A DNA stretch of 64,000 nucleotides. It comes from Aquabacter sp040049275. Its GTDB lineage: Bacteria; Pseudomonadota; Alphaproteobacteria; Rhizobiales; Xanthobacteraceae. A program made the translations under genes and the position numbers. Every line of letters begins with the position of its first letter. Within the stretch, counting starts at the first letter, position 1. Location of the stretch: positions 310,001 to 374,000 of the forward strand of contig NZ_JBDZDT010000003.1 of the NCBI RefSeq assembly GCF_040049275.1, read 5' to 3'. This document shows, in pieces, positions 17,904 to 26,900 of this stretch. The notes below the pieces were generated by a model. It worked only from the letters and a program-made list of their open reading frames with translations, was not told the DNA's origin and ran no database searches.

Positions 17904-18857
17904 TCAGCCCCAGGGTCCGCGCCCGCCGCCGGACCGCTGGCCACCGCCCCACGGGCCGCGCGCCGCCGGCCGGGGGGCGAAGCTGCCGGGGGCCGGGCCG
18001 GAGGGCCCCATCTGCCGCGCCAGTTCCTGGAGGGCGGCGATGCGGTTCTCGGTGGCCGGGTGGGTGGAGAAGAGATTGTCCATCCGCTGCCCCGAGAGAG
18101 GGTTGATGATGAACATGTGCGCGGTGGCCGGGTTTGCCTCGGCCTCGTAGTTCGGCACCTGATGGGCCGCGCCGGAAATCTTCGCCAGCGCCGAGGCGAG
18201 CGCCATGGGCTGGCCGCAGATCTCGGCCCCACCCCGATCCGCCTCATATTCCCGCGAGCGGGATATGGCCATCTGCACCACCATGGCGGCGAGCGGGGCC
18301 AGGAACACCATGAGGATGGTGCCGATGGCGCCGAACGGCGAGCCGTTATTCTCCCGGTTTCCGCTGCCGAAGAACATGCCGAAATTCGCCAGCATAGAGA
18401 TGGCGCCGGCAATGGTGGCGGTAATCGTCATGGTGAGCGTGTCGTGGTGCTTCACATGGGCCAGTTCGTGCGCCATCACGCCCGCCACTTCGTCGCGGTT
18501 GAGCATCTGGAGCAGACCCGTGGTGGCCGCCACCGCTGCATTCTGCGGGTTGCGGCCCGTGGCGAAGGCGTTGGGCTGGGGATTGTCGATCAGATAGACC
18601 TTGGGCATGGGCAGGTCCGCCCGCACCGCCAGTTCGCGCACCATCTGCACCAGCTCGGGCGCCTGGCGCTCGTCCACCTCCTGCGCGCCATACATGCGCA
18701 GCACCAGCTTGTCGGCGTTCCAATAGCTGAAAAGGTTCATGGCCGCCGCCACCAGGAAGGCGATCAGCATGCCGCTCTGCCCGCCGATGACGAAGCCCAC
18801 CACCATGAACAGGGCGGTCAGACCCGCAAGCAGGAAGGCCGTCCGGACGTAATTCAT
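17904..18857 (-). CDS. htpX: Membrane zinc metalloprotease HtpX
   Basis: HtpX, 317 residues, an inner-membrane M48 protease that cleaves misfolded membrane proteins. Two N-terminal membrane segments (residues ~7-45) precede the zinc motif HELAHVKHHD; two further segments follow (TITATIAGAISML; IGTILMVFLAPLAAM); the third zinc ligand lies in SREYEADRGG. The C-terminus is Gly/Pro/Arg-rich. The start at 18857 is fixed by GGAGGAG a few bases upstream. In known bacteria the gene is heat or envelope-stress induced. The upstream region here carries an unusual triplicated 119-bp repeat. Confidence 0.95.
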   Translation of the reverse strand: MNYVRTAFLLAGLTALFMVVGFVIGGQSGMLIAFLVAAAMNLFSYWNADKLVLRMYGAQEVDERQAPELVQMVRELAVRADLPMPKVYLIDNPQPNAFATGRNPQNAAVAATTGLLQMLNRDEVAGVMAHELAHVKHHDTLTMTITATIAGAISMLANFGMFFGSGNRENNGSPFGAIGTILMVFLAPLAAMVVQMAISRSREYEADRGGAEICGQPMALASALAKISGAAHQVPNYEAEANPATAHMFIINPLSGQRMDNLFSTHPATENRIAALQELARQMGPSGPAPGSFAPRPAARGPWGGGQRSGGGRGPWG

Positions 18858-18936
18858 CTTCTCCTCCGCGCGGCAGATGCCGCACTCCCGCCCACGCACG
18901 CTGCGCGGCGGACACAGAATAGGATGGGAATGCGGC

Positions 18937-19305
18937 ACGGGTGTCGCAAGGGCAGAAGGATGGCTGGAACGAAGGGAGATCGGAGCCGGGGCGGTGATTC
19001 GGGCGGGATCCGTTCCCGCTGCGTACCTCGGGCGCCCTCCTGCATGTCCCGTTTCGGAACGCTGCAATCGCGGTGCGTTCGGGGAGAACGGACGGCGATC
19101 AGGCCGATGGCAGCGATTCGGGCGCTGTTCGTTCCGGCTGCGTACCGGGGCCGCTCACCTGCCTGTCCCGCTTTGGGACGACGCGGAATGGGCAGCGACA
19201 AGGAGAACAGATGGCGATCATGGGCACAGCAGCGATTCGCGCCCTGTTCGTTCTCCCTGCGTGCCGGGATCACAGGCCGGCGCGTCCTCTTTCGGGACAC
19301 GCCCC
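18937..19305. repeat. Three tandem copies of a degenerate 119-bp unit
   Basis: The word GATTCG occurs at 18996, 19115 and 19234, exactly 119 bases apart each time. The flanking sequence aligns over the whole period. Each copy has GATC about 16-20 bases before that word, then a GTTC-rich stretch and a GCTGCGTACC-like word. Each copy then carries a small stem of the type GTCCC-GCTTT-GGGAC (strongest in copy 2 near 19163). The copies have diverged and 119 is not a multiple of three, so the unit is not coding. It lies immediately upstream of htpX. I do not recognise it. Confidence 0.75.
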
Positions 19306-19307
19306 CC

Positions 19308-19326
19308 GCGCTATGCGCCTGTTTTT
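19308..19326 (+). terminator. Weak terminator-like hairpin after the 119-bp repeats
   Basis: GCGC-TAT-GCGC followed by CTGTTTTT at 19319-19326. The stem is only four base pairs, so this is a tentative terminator for a possible plus-strand transcript through the repeats. Confidence 0.3.
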
Positions 19327-19405
19327 CCTCGGTGAATCACGCCTTATTCCCTCTCCCGCTTGCGCAGGAGCGCTAGGGAGGGGGCAAAGGGTACGCGCCT
19401 CGAGC

Positions 19406-19581
19406 CAATCGACATTCAGAAATAGGCAGGCTCACCACGTTTCCTGCCGTCATGGCCGGGCTCGTCCCGGCCATCCACGGGGCTCCGCGTGGTGCGGACT
19501 TAGAGGATGGACGTGGATGCCCGGGACAAGCCAGGGCATGACGGTGCTTGGTGCCATAGTCCCAAGAGTGAATGTTGATTG
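19406..19581. repeat. Element with 13-bp terminal inverted repeats (copy 2, with central palindrome)
   Basis: Bounded by CAATCGACATTCA (19406-19418) and TGAATGTTGATTG (19569-19581), one mismatch. The outer ~45 and ~30 bases match the 91-bp element at 7382-7472. The centre (19448-19544) is a complete GTCATGGCCGGG-type palindromic repeat, so the two families are nested. It lies between htpX and the SGNH-type gene. Confidence 0.8.
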
Positions 19582-19616
19582 GTCCTAAGGATCCAAGCCG
19601 TTGCTCTGCTTGAAGG

Positions 19617-19657
19617 CCCCCCTCCCCAGCCCTCCCCCGCAAGCGGGAGAGGGAGGC
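19617..19657. repeat. CCCTCTCCCGCnnGCGGGAGAGGG-type hairpin repeat
   Basis: CCCTCCCCAGCCCTCCCCCGC then AAGCGGGAGAGGGAGG. A second, weaker member is at about 19347-19386. The region 18858-19717 holds only repeats; I see no gene in it. Confidence 0.7.
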
Positions 19658-19717
19658 CCGCCCCGCGGCTCGGAACGATCCGGCAAGGGTGAGGACTTCT
19701 GCTGCTCGCGCTTCGTC

Positions 19718-20974
19718 CTACTGCGCTGCAGGAACCGATGGCGCCGGCGCGTCGGGCCCGGTTGCCGCCTGGGGCGGGGCGGGCGGCTGTAACGGGCGGG
19801 GCGGCCAGGAATGGTCGTCGGCGCGGCCGGCAACCGCGGGGATGGGCGCGCCCTCGGTGAGGAAGCGCGCAGTCTCGCTCAAGGGCACGGAGGCAGGGAT
19901 GGCAGCGGGGGTCGCCGTCGCCCCGGCCAGGGCATTCGCGCCGCGCGGGCCGTCGGTGAGGGAGAAGGCCGGCTTGGTGCCGTCGCCCACGGCCGCCGCC
20001 GGTACCTCCTCGCGCGACGGCTCGGCGATAAGGCGCGTCACGTCCTTCTGGGTGAAGAAAGCGAGCTTGCGCGCGCCCGCCTTGGTGAAGCGCACACCGT
20101 CGCTGTTGCGCAGGCGGCGGCGCTGGCCGTCCACGGCTGCACCGGAAGCGGCATATTTGCCATCCTCGTCCACAAAACCGTCCCACACGGGGACATAGGC
20201 CGCGCCCGCGCGCGCCGCATGGGTGCGCAGAATGTCGTTCAGCCGCTCATATTGGGCGGAGGTGTCGGGATTCTGGACCGGGGCGGTGCCCACCACGATC
20301 ACGCCGCCGGCCTTGGCCCGCAGTGCCGCCAGCACCTCGTCCACCCGCTTTCCGTAGAGCTCGATCCAGCGGTCGGTCAAAGGCTCCACCGTCAGATCAC
20401 CCTCCTTGATGGGGCGCAGATCGTTGGAGCCGAGCGCGAGGATGGTGGCATTGGGCCGCGCCGCGCTCACCGCCTCGGGGATGCGGGACATGACGTCCGG
20501 ACCGCCGGGCCGCTCGGGCGGCAGGAAGCCTTCATCGTCATCGGTGCGGCTGATGATGGCGGGGTTCGAGCGGTCACCCACATAGATGTCGGCAAGGCCC
20601 TGGGCCAGCTGGGCGGCGAGCCCGTCCCCCATCACCAGCACAAATTTTGCGGGCGGCTGCTTCTTGCCCTGCGCGGCCTCGTCCGCGCCGGAATAGACCG
20701 CGCCCTCCGGCTCCGGCGGCGGGCGCTTGGCGGGGGGCGCCTGGACCGGCGGGGGCGCCTGCTGCTTGAACAGGGTCCAGCCGCCGAACAAATTGAGGCC
20801 GCCTTGGGGAACGTTCGCCGGCGGGCGCGGCACGTTGCCGGGCGGGCGCAGGATGTCCTGGGCGAGGGCGGCGCCGGGGCCCATAGCCGCGAAGACGCAG
20901 AGCAGCGCCCCGAGCAGGGCACGCAGGGTCGCGGTGTGGCTATGGCGGAGAAAGCGGCTCATGCCGCAAGACAT
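19718..20974 (-). CDS. DUF459 / SGNH-hydrolase-like periplasmic protein
   Basis: A 418-residue protein with an N-terminal signal peptide (hydrophobic run LRALLGALLCVFAAMGPGAA ending ALAQ), a Pro-rich linker, then a DUF459-type SGNH domain from about residue 110 to 310 (KFVLVMGDGLA; ILALGSNDLRPI; VGTAPVQN; SDGVRFTKAG) and a Pro/Ala-rich tail. The catalytic positions look altered: the usual GDS nucleophile block reads GDG, and the DxxH block reads DGVRF. In rhizobia DUF459 proteins are envelope-associated. The start could also be the ATG at 20962. It begins after a strong hairpin (20987-21008) that separates it from atpF. Confidence 0.75.
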   Translation of the reverse strand: MSCGMSRFLRHSHTATLRALLGALLCVFAAMGPGAALAQDILRPPGNVPRPPANVPQGGLNLFGGWTLFKQQAPPPVQAPPAKRPPPEPEGAVYSGADEAAQGKKQPPAKFVLVMGDGLAAQLAQGLADIYVGDRSNPAIISRTDDDEGFLPPERPGGPDVMSRIPEAVSAARPNATILALGSNDLRPIKEGDLTVEPLTDRWIELYGKRVDEVLAALRAKAGGVIVVGTAPVQNPDTSAQYERLNDILRTHAARAGAAYVPVWDGFVDEDGKYAASGAAVDGQRRRLRNSDGVRFTKAGARKLAFFTQKDVTRLIAEPSREEVPAAAVGDGTKPAFSLTDGPRGANALAGATATPAAIPASVPLSETARFLTEGAPIPAVAGRADDHSWPPRPLQPPAPPQAATGPDAPAPSVPAAQ

Positions 20975-20986
20975 GACATGAGCTCT

Positions 20987-21008
20987 CGGGCCGTTTCAAG
21001 ACGGCCCG
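20987..21008. terminator. Hairpin after atpF
   Basis: CGGGCCGT and ACGGCCCG form an 8-bp stem around a short loop, 23 bases downstream of the atpF stop on the minus strand. There is no T-tract, so it may be a weak terminator or RNA-stability element at the end of the F0 operon. Confidence 0.4.
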
Positions 21009-21030
21009 TGGCCCTGTCGACGCGAAGGCC

Positions 21031-21525
21031 TCAGTTCAGCTTGGACTTCACGTCGGCAATGGCGTTGCCGATCAGCCGCTCGGCGGTGCCGGCCTCGTGG
21101 GCGACGCGGGAGAGGATGCCCTCGGCCGCCTTCACCGCCGCATCGGCCGCGAACGCCTTCACGTCGGCGAGCGCCTGGGTCTCGGCCTGGGCGATCTTGT
21201 CTTCCGCCATCTTGGTACGGCGCGCGACGAAATCTTCCAGCTTGGTGCGGGTCTCGGCGGCGAGGCGCTCGGCCTCGGCCCGGGCGGCGGTGACGATGGA
21301 TTCGGCTTCCGTCTCCGCCTCGCGCTGCTTGCGCTTGTACTCGGCGACCAGCTTCTGCGCCTCTTCCTTCAGGCGGCGGGCCTCGTCCAGCTCGGCGGCG
21401 ATCTTCGCGCCGCGGCTGTCCAGGGCCGAGGCGATGGACTTGTGCACGCCGTAATACATCAGGATGCCGACGAACAAAAAGAAGGCGATGGCGACCCAGA
21501 GTTCGGCCAGTTCCATTTCATTCAT
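21031..21525 (-). CDS. atpF: ATP synthase F0 subunit b
   Basis: Subunit b of the peripheral stalk, 164 residues. One N-terminal membrane helix (LWVAIAFFLFVGILMYYGV) is followed by a long charged helix rich in Glu, Ala, Lys and Arg that dimerises with b'. It is the last gene of the F0 cluster in the order atpI-atpB-atpE-b'-b, transcribed leftward. The F1 genes are not in this window, as is usual in alphaproteobacteria where F0 and F1 operons are separate. Confidence 0.95.
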   Translation of the reverse strand: MNEMELAELWVAIAFFLFVGILMYYGVHKSIASALDSRGAKIAAELDEARRLKEEAQKLVAEYKRKQREAETEAESIVTAARAEAERLAAETRTKLEDFVARRTKMAEDKIAQAETQALADVKAFAADAAVKAAEGILSRVAHEAGTAERLIGNAIADVKSKLN

Positions 21526-21585
21526 GGCGGATCCTCGATCACCGATCTCGTTTTCGCCCGCGCGGGGCGCGGGTACTGTTCGTCC

Positions 21586-22194
21586 TCAGGCTGCGGCTTT
21601 GATGGCGAGGGCCGTATCGACGGCGCCCTCCACGTCGTGCGCAGCGGGGGTGACGCCCACAAGGGTCGTCACGATGGTCTGCGCGGTATCGACGGCGATG
21701 CCGCGCACATGGGACAGCGCCTCGACCTTGGTGGCGTCGATGCGGCGCTCGGCCTCTTCCAGCTTGGTGGCGAGGGTCGCCTCCAGGCTCTTGCGGTTGG
21801 CCTCGCTCTCGGCATTCAGCCGGTTGCGGGCTTCGCCGGCGATGGAATTGGCCTTGTTGCGGGCCTCCGTCAGCGCCTTTTCATACGCGGCGAGGGCGGC
21901 TTCGCTCTCGCTGCGGCGCTGGCTCGCTTCTTCCAGATCGCGGGCGATACGGTCGTGGCGCTCTTCCAGGATGCGGCCGATGCGCGGAAGCGTCACCCGG
22001 CTCATGAGGAGGTAGAGCGCCCCGAAGGTGATCGCCAGCCACAGGAGCTGGGAGGCGAAATGCTCCGGGTTGAAGGGCGGGAAGCCGCCGCCATGACCGC
22101 CCTCGGCTTCCGCAGCCACCGCCAGAACCGTTCCCCCAAGGAGAAACGAGCCGGAAAGCACGGCGGACAAAGTCAGCTTAGACGTCTTGATCAT
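21586..22194 (-). CDS. atpG: ATP synthase F0 subunit b'
   Basis: The second b-type subunit (b', AtpG or AtpF2), found in photosynthetic and many alphaproteobacterial ATP synthases, where a b-b' heterodimer forms the stator stalk. 202 residues. It has an N-terminal hydrophobic leader, the segment FNPEHFASQLLWLAITFGALYLL as membrane helix, then RVTLPRIGRILEERHDRIARDLEEA and a long coiled-coil region. The start at 22194 (MIKTSKLTL) is preferred over the ATG at 22224. It lies between atpE and atpF, 60 bases before atpF. Some annotations use atpG for the gamma subunit; here b' is meant. Confidence 0.93.
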   Translation of the reverse strand: MIKTSKLTLSAVLSGSFLLGGTVLAVAAEAEGGHGGGFPPFNPEHFASQLLWLAITFGALYLLMSRVTLPRIGRILEERHDRIARDLEEASQRRSESEAALAAYEKALTEARNKANSIAGEARNRLNAESEANRKSLEATLATKLEEAERRIDATKVEALSHVRGIAVDTAQTIVTTLVGVTPAAHDVEGAVDTALAIKAAA

Positions 22195-22266
22195 GGTGCG
22201 CGTTCCCGCTTGCCCGAAGGTCATGTGCCTGAAAAGGCCCCGGCCAAGGCCGAGGCCCGGTCCGGC

Positions 22267-22494
22267 TCAGGCCACGAAGAGCAGGACGAGGGCGACGACC
22301 AGCGAGAAGATGCCGAGACCTTCCGCGAGCGCCGCGCCGATGAAGGCGCGGGCGAACTGGCCGTCGGCCGCCGACGGGTTGCGCAGGGCGCCGGAGAGGA
22401 AGTTGCCGAAGATGTTACCGACACCGATGCCGGCGAGGCCCATGCCAAGGCAGGCGAGACCGGCGCCAATGTACTTTGCAGCATCCGCTTCCAT
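22267..22494 (-). CDS. atpE: ATP synthase F0 subunit c
   Basis: Proteolipid subunit c of the rotor ring, 75 residues. Two membrane helices flank a polar loop (RNPSAADGQ); the second helix carries the proton-binding Glu in FIGAALAEGLGIFSLV. The ATG at 22494 gives the conserved N-terminus MEADAAKYIGAGLAC; the open frame extends upstream without conservation. The residues around the Glu are of the proton-binding type; I see no clear sodium-binding signature. Confidence 0.97.
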   Translation of the reverse strand: MEADAAKYIGAGLACLGMGLAGIGVGNIFGNFLSGALRNPSAADGQFARAFIGAALAEGLGIFSLVVALVLLFVA

Positions 22495-22549
22495 TGTTCT
22501 GCTCCTTGAGAAACTTGAACTCGTTTGAAGGTTCGGACGCGGGCCGGGA

Positions 22550-23302
22550 TCAGTGTCCCGGATGCACCGCATCGTTGAGGTAGATCGAGGTGAGCACCGC
22601 GAACACGTAGGCCTGCAGCACCGCCACCAGCAGCTCCAGCGCGGTGAGCGCCACGATCATGAAGAAGGGCAGCACCGCGCCGAACATGCCGGCGACGCCG
22701 GCCGAGGCCATGCCCACCACGAAGAAGGCGAACACCTTCAAGGCGATGTGGCCGGCCAGCATGTTGGCGAACAGACGCAGCGAGAGGGAGATGGGGCGCG
22801 AGAGGAAGGAGACCACCTCGATCAGCACCACGAAAGGCAGGAGAAAGCTCGGCACGCCCGACGGCACGAACAGGTGCAGGAAGTGCATGCCGTGCTTGTA
22901 GAAGCCGTAGATGATCACGGTGCCGATCACTAGCAGCGCCAGAGCGGCGGTGACGATGATGTGGGCGGTGATGGTGAAGGTGTAGGGCACGAGGCCGATC
23001 ACGTTCGCCACGAACACGAACATGAAGAGGGAGAAGACCAGCGGGAAGAACACCATGCCCTGGGTGCCCGCGGAATCGCGCACCATCTTGGCGATGAATT
23101 CGTAGCTCACCTCCGCCACCGACTGCATGCGACCCGGCACCAGGGTGCGGCCACGGGTGGCATAGGTGAGGAACAGGAAGATGGCGCCGACAATGCCGAC
23201 CATGAACACGGACGCATTGGTGAAGTTGAACGACACCCCGCCGATGTGCAGCAGCTCGACGTAGCGCTGCACTTCAAACTGGTGGATCGGATCTATGGTC
23301 AT
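22550..23302 (-). CDS. atpB: ATP synthase F0 subunit a
   Basis: Subunit a, 250 residues, forming the proton half-channels next to the c-ring. Five to six membrane segments are visible. The essential arginine is in ISLSLRLFANMLAGH. The N-terminus (MTIDPIHQFEVQRYVEL) is the alphaproteobacterial type. It is followed by atpE after 55 bases and preceded by atpI, all on the minus strand. Confidence 0.97.
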   Translation of the reverse strand: MTIDPIHQFEVQRYVELLHIGGVSFNFTNASVFMVGIVGAIFLFLTYATRGRTLVPGRMQSVAEVSYEFIAKMVRDSAGTQGMVFFPLVFSLFMFVFVANVIGLVPYTFTITAHIIVTAALALLVIGTVIIYGFYKHGMHFLHLFVPSGVPSFLLPFVVLIEVVSFLSRPISLSLRLFANMLAGHIALKVFAFFVVGMASAGVAGMFGAVLPFFMIVALTALELLVAVLQAYVFAVLTSIYLNDAVHPGH

Positions 23303-23380
23303 CCGACGCGCGCCCCTGTGTCGTGCGGCAAGTGCCGCGCCTAATCATGAAAATTCTAGAAGACCCTCGGGGCTCGCCCC

Positions 23381-23758
23381 TCAGGACTTCTTGCGTCCGA
23401 TCTCGCCAGCGGCGCGCATCATATTGACCACGCCGGCACCGAAACCGATCAGGGTGAAGACCAAGATCCCCCAGGGCGCCAGGTCGAACATCTGGTCGAT
23501 GCCCCAGCCAATGGCCGCCCCTACGAGAACTCCCGCAACAAACTCCGACCCCAACCGGAAGGCCATGGCCAAGCCCGAAGAGGTGGACGTGTCGTTGCCC
23601 TTCCCTGACGGCTGCGATTGGTCTCTCGGCCGCGCCTTGTCAAGCGCGGCATTGAGCCGCTGAAGCCGTTCGGAGAGAGCGGGATCACCGGCCTCCGGGC
23701 CTTGGTCCGCCGGCCTTTCGCCCGTATCCCGAGGGTCGGAATCCGAACGTTTGGGCAT
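23381..23758 (-). CDS. atpI: ATP synthase F0 assembly protein, subunit I (AtpI)
   Basis: A 125-residue AtpZ/AtpI-type protein: a charged N-terminal half (Pro, Asp, Arg-rich) and two membrane helices (FVAGVLVGAAIGWGID; PWGILVFTLIGFGAGVVNMM). Such proteins help assemble the c-ring and may aid ion uptake. The start at 23758 follows a CGGAG site and gives MPKRSDSDPRD; the ATG at 23836 is unlikely because it lies upstream of the predicted transcription start. It is the first gene of the F0 operon, with a promoter at 23821-23849. Confidence 0.88.
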   Translation of the reverse strand: MPKRSDSDPRDTGERPADQGPEAGDPALSERLQRLNAALDKARPRDQSQPSGKGNDTSTSSGLAMAFRLGSEFVAGVLVGAAIGWGIDQMFDLAPWGILVFTLIGFGAGVVNMMRAAGEIGRKKS

Positions 23759-23820
23759 GGCGGAAACTCCGGCTTCGGAAGAAAGGACCACAACGATCGC
23801 GGCCCCCGAAACCGCGCGGC

Positions 23821-23849
23821 ACCATAGTTGCGGCAAAAATGAGTGTCAA
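23821..23849 (-). promoter_or_regulatory. Promoter of the F0 ATP synthase operon
   Basis: On the minus strand TTGACA (23849-23844) and TATGGT (23826-23821) are separated by exactly 17 bases, 60-90 bases upstream of the atpI start. The -35 box matches the sigma-70 consensus perfectly. The predicted start near 23814 leaves a leader of about 56 bases. Confidence 0.7.
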
Positions 23850-23920
23850 GGACACTGAAATACAGCGTAACCATATGACATTGCTGAGAAATTTTACCGC
23901 CTGCGACACCACGCGGCAGT

Positions 23921-26900
23921 TCAGCTCACCTCGCGTAAGCGCTCCGCGCTCTGTAGATCGACCGAGACGAGCCGCGAGACGCCCCGTTCGGCCATGGTGA
24001 CACCGAACAAACGGTTCATCCGCGCCATGGTGATGGGGTTGTGGGTGATGGTGAGAAAGCGCGTGTCCGTGAGGCGCGTCATTTCGTCCAGCAAGGTGCA
24101 GAAGCGCTCCACGTTGGCATCGTCCAGCGGCGCATCCACCTCGTCCAGCACGCAGATGGGCGCGGGATTGGTGAGGAAGACGGCGAAGATCAGCGCCATT
24201 GCGGTGAGCGCCTGCTCGCCGCCGGAGAGCAGGGAGAGGGTCTGCGGCTTCTTGCCCGGCGGCTTGGCGATGATGTCGAGGCCGGCCTCCAGCGGGTCGT
24301 CCGCCTCGGTCAGCACCAATTGCGCCTCGCCGCCGCCGAACAGGGTATCGAACAGCTTGCGGAAATGCCCGTCCACCACGGTGAACGAGGCCTGGAGGCG
24401 CTCGCGCGCCTCGCGGTTGAGGCTCTGGATGCCGGCGCGCAGGCGCTTGATGGCCTCGGTGAGGTCGTCCCGCTCGGTGGTCAGCGTGCCGAACTGGCCC
24501 TCGGCCTCCTGCAATTCCAGGTCGGCGCGCAGGTTCACGGCGCCGAGCCGCTCGCGCTCGCGCCGGGCGCGGTCGAGAGCGGCCTCGATCTCGTAAAGCG
24601 GCGGCGGGTCCACGCCGGGAGCGAGGCCCGCGGCCTCCTGCGCCTTTTCGGGCGGGCCTTCGAAGGCCTCGGCGATCTCGCGGGTGGCGTCGTCGCGGCG
24701 CTGTTTGGCACCTTCCAGGCGCGCCTCGGCGCGGGCGGTCTCTTCGCGGGCGCCAGACATGGCCTCCAGCGTGTCGCGGGCGGCCCGGTCGGCGGCGGCG
24801 AGGGCCGCTTCCCCTTCCGCCAGCGTATCGGCAGCCTTGCGGCGGGCGGCCTCCGCTGCCTCCAGCTCGCTGAGCAAAGTGCGGCGCTGGAGGATCATTT
24901 CACCCGGCGCATCTTCCGTCTCGGCCAATTCCTTAGCCGCCTCGGCGCGGCGCGCCTCCAAGGCGGCGACGCGCTCCCCGGCTCCGCCTGCGCGCTGGCG
25001 CCAGGAGCGCTCCTCGCCCGCAATGGCTTCCAGCCTCTTGGCGCGGGCCGCCCGGTCGCGCTCGATGCCGGCGGCGGCGGCGCGCGTTTCGGCAAGCACG
25101 GCGCGGGCCTGGGCCGCCTCGCCGCGCGCGGTGGCGAGATCGGCATCGATCAAGGCCGGCGCCTCAAGGGCGGCAAGGCCGGCTTCCGCCTCCCGCACCA
25201 CCGCCTCGGCCTCTTCCCGGCCGGCGGCGATGCGCACGCGCGCCTCCTCCAGGGCGGAAAGACGGGCCGCGTGCTGGCCGGCCTTACGCTCGGCAGCGGC
25301 CTCCACCTCGCGGGCCTGCTCGGCGGCGCGCTGGGCGGTGCGGCGGGCCTCGCGCACCTGAAGCTCCTGGCCGGCAGCGGCCTTCAGGCGATTCTCCAGC
25401 TCAGTGGCATCGGCGCGCAGCGTGGCGAGCGCCCGGCGCGCCTCCTCCACCTCGATATTGAGGTCCGCCAGCCGGTTGCGCTCCGCAAGGCGGCGGGCGG
25501 CGGCGGTGGGCGCATCGGCGGCGGCCATGAGCCCGTCCCAGCGCCAGAGGTCGCCTTCGCGGGAGACAAGCCTTTGGCCCGGCTTGAGCAAAGCCTGGAG
25601 CCGCGCGCCTTCCTCCTTCGCCACGATGCCCACCTGGGCAAGGCGGCGCGCAAGGGCCGGCGCGCCGGTGACGCGGGCGGCAAGGGGCTCGGCCCCTTCG
25701 GGCAGAGCGGGATCGGAGGGTTCCGGCGCGGCGCCGGCCCAGCGGGCGGTGGCGCGCTCGTCCACGGGCAGATCTAGGTCGTCGCCCAAGGCAGCGCCCA
25801 GCGCCACCTCGAAGCCTTTGGCCACACTGAGCAGATCCGCCACCGGCGGGAAGCGGCGGTCGGCGGAGGCCAGCAGCTTTTCCAGCGTGCGGGCCTCGGC
25901 ATCGAGCCGGCCAAAGGTGCGCTCGGCCTCGCCCAGCCTCGGCCGCAGCGCCTCGGTCGCCTGCCGGGCGGCGGCGTGGGCGGCCTCGGCCTCGCTGGCG
26001 GCCTCTTCGGCCACCGCAAGGCGCTCGCGGGCGATCTCGGCCTCCTCGCGCCGCCGCTCAAGGTCGGCAGTGCCGGCCTCTTGCCTCAGGCGCGCCTCCT
26101 CCGCATCCACCGAGGCGCGCTCGGCGGCGTTGCGGGCAAGGCGGGCGCGGGCGTCGCGCAATTGGGATTCCAAGGCGGACCGGCGGGCGCCCACGTCCGC
26201 ATAGGCGCGGGTGCGCTCCTCCAGGGCCTGCTCGGCGGAGAGCAGGCGGCGCTCCGCATCGGCCACGTTCAGCATGGCGTCGCGGGCGGCATCCACGGAG
26301 AGCTCGTGCTCTTCCCTGAGCCCTTCCGCCTCCTCCTCCAGCCGCGTCAGAACGCCCGAGGCGTCGGCGGACAGCGCGTTCTCGCGAGCCATGTCCTGGC
26401 CGAGCTGCTGCATGCGGCGCTCCAGCTCCTGCCGGCGGGCGGCGAGGCGCGCCTCCTCCTTGTCCAGTTCGCTGCGCGCAATGGTGAGGCGCTGGAGGGT
26501 CGCCGCCGCCGCCGCCTCCGCCTGGCGCAGGCCCGGCAGATGGTGGGCGGCAATGGCCTGGAGGCGCGCGGCCTCGGCCTGGGCGCGGGTGCGCTCGGCC
26601 ACTTCGCGGGTGGCCGCCTCCACGGCACGCTCGGCGTCCGCAAGCTGCCCGGCGGTCTCGCGCCAGCGCGACCAGAGAAGGGCGGCCTCGGACTTGCGCA
26701 CCTCCTCGGACAGGGTGCGGTAGCGCACGGCCTGGCGGGACTGGCGGCGCAGGCCGTCGATCTGGGCGCCGATCTGGGTAACCACGTCCTCCAGGCGCAG
26801 AAGGTTCGCCTCGGCGGCTTTGAGGCGCAGCTCGGCCTCGTGGCGGCGGGCATGGAGGCCGGCGACGCCGGCCGCCTCTTCCAGGATGCGGCGGCGGGCG

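Noticed and set aside
18937..19305. Tandem repeats considered as a CRISPR array
   Set aside because: Three copies at a 119-bp period with divergence across the whole unit; there is no conserved short repeat with variable spacers and no cas genes.
19308..19326. Hairpin after the repeats taken as proof of a small RNA
   Set aside because: The stem has only four base pairs; kept as a low-confidence feature but not used as evidence of transcription.
18860..19376. Several frames across the htpX upstream region on both strands
   Set aside because: They arise from the 119-bp repeats; the period is not a multiple of three, so the repeated peptides are out of register, and no ribosome sites are seen.
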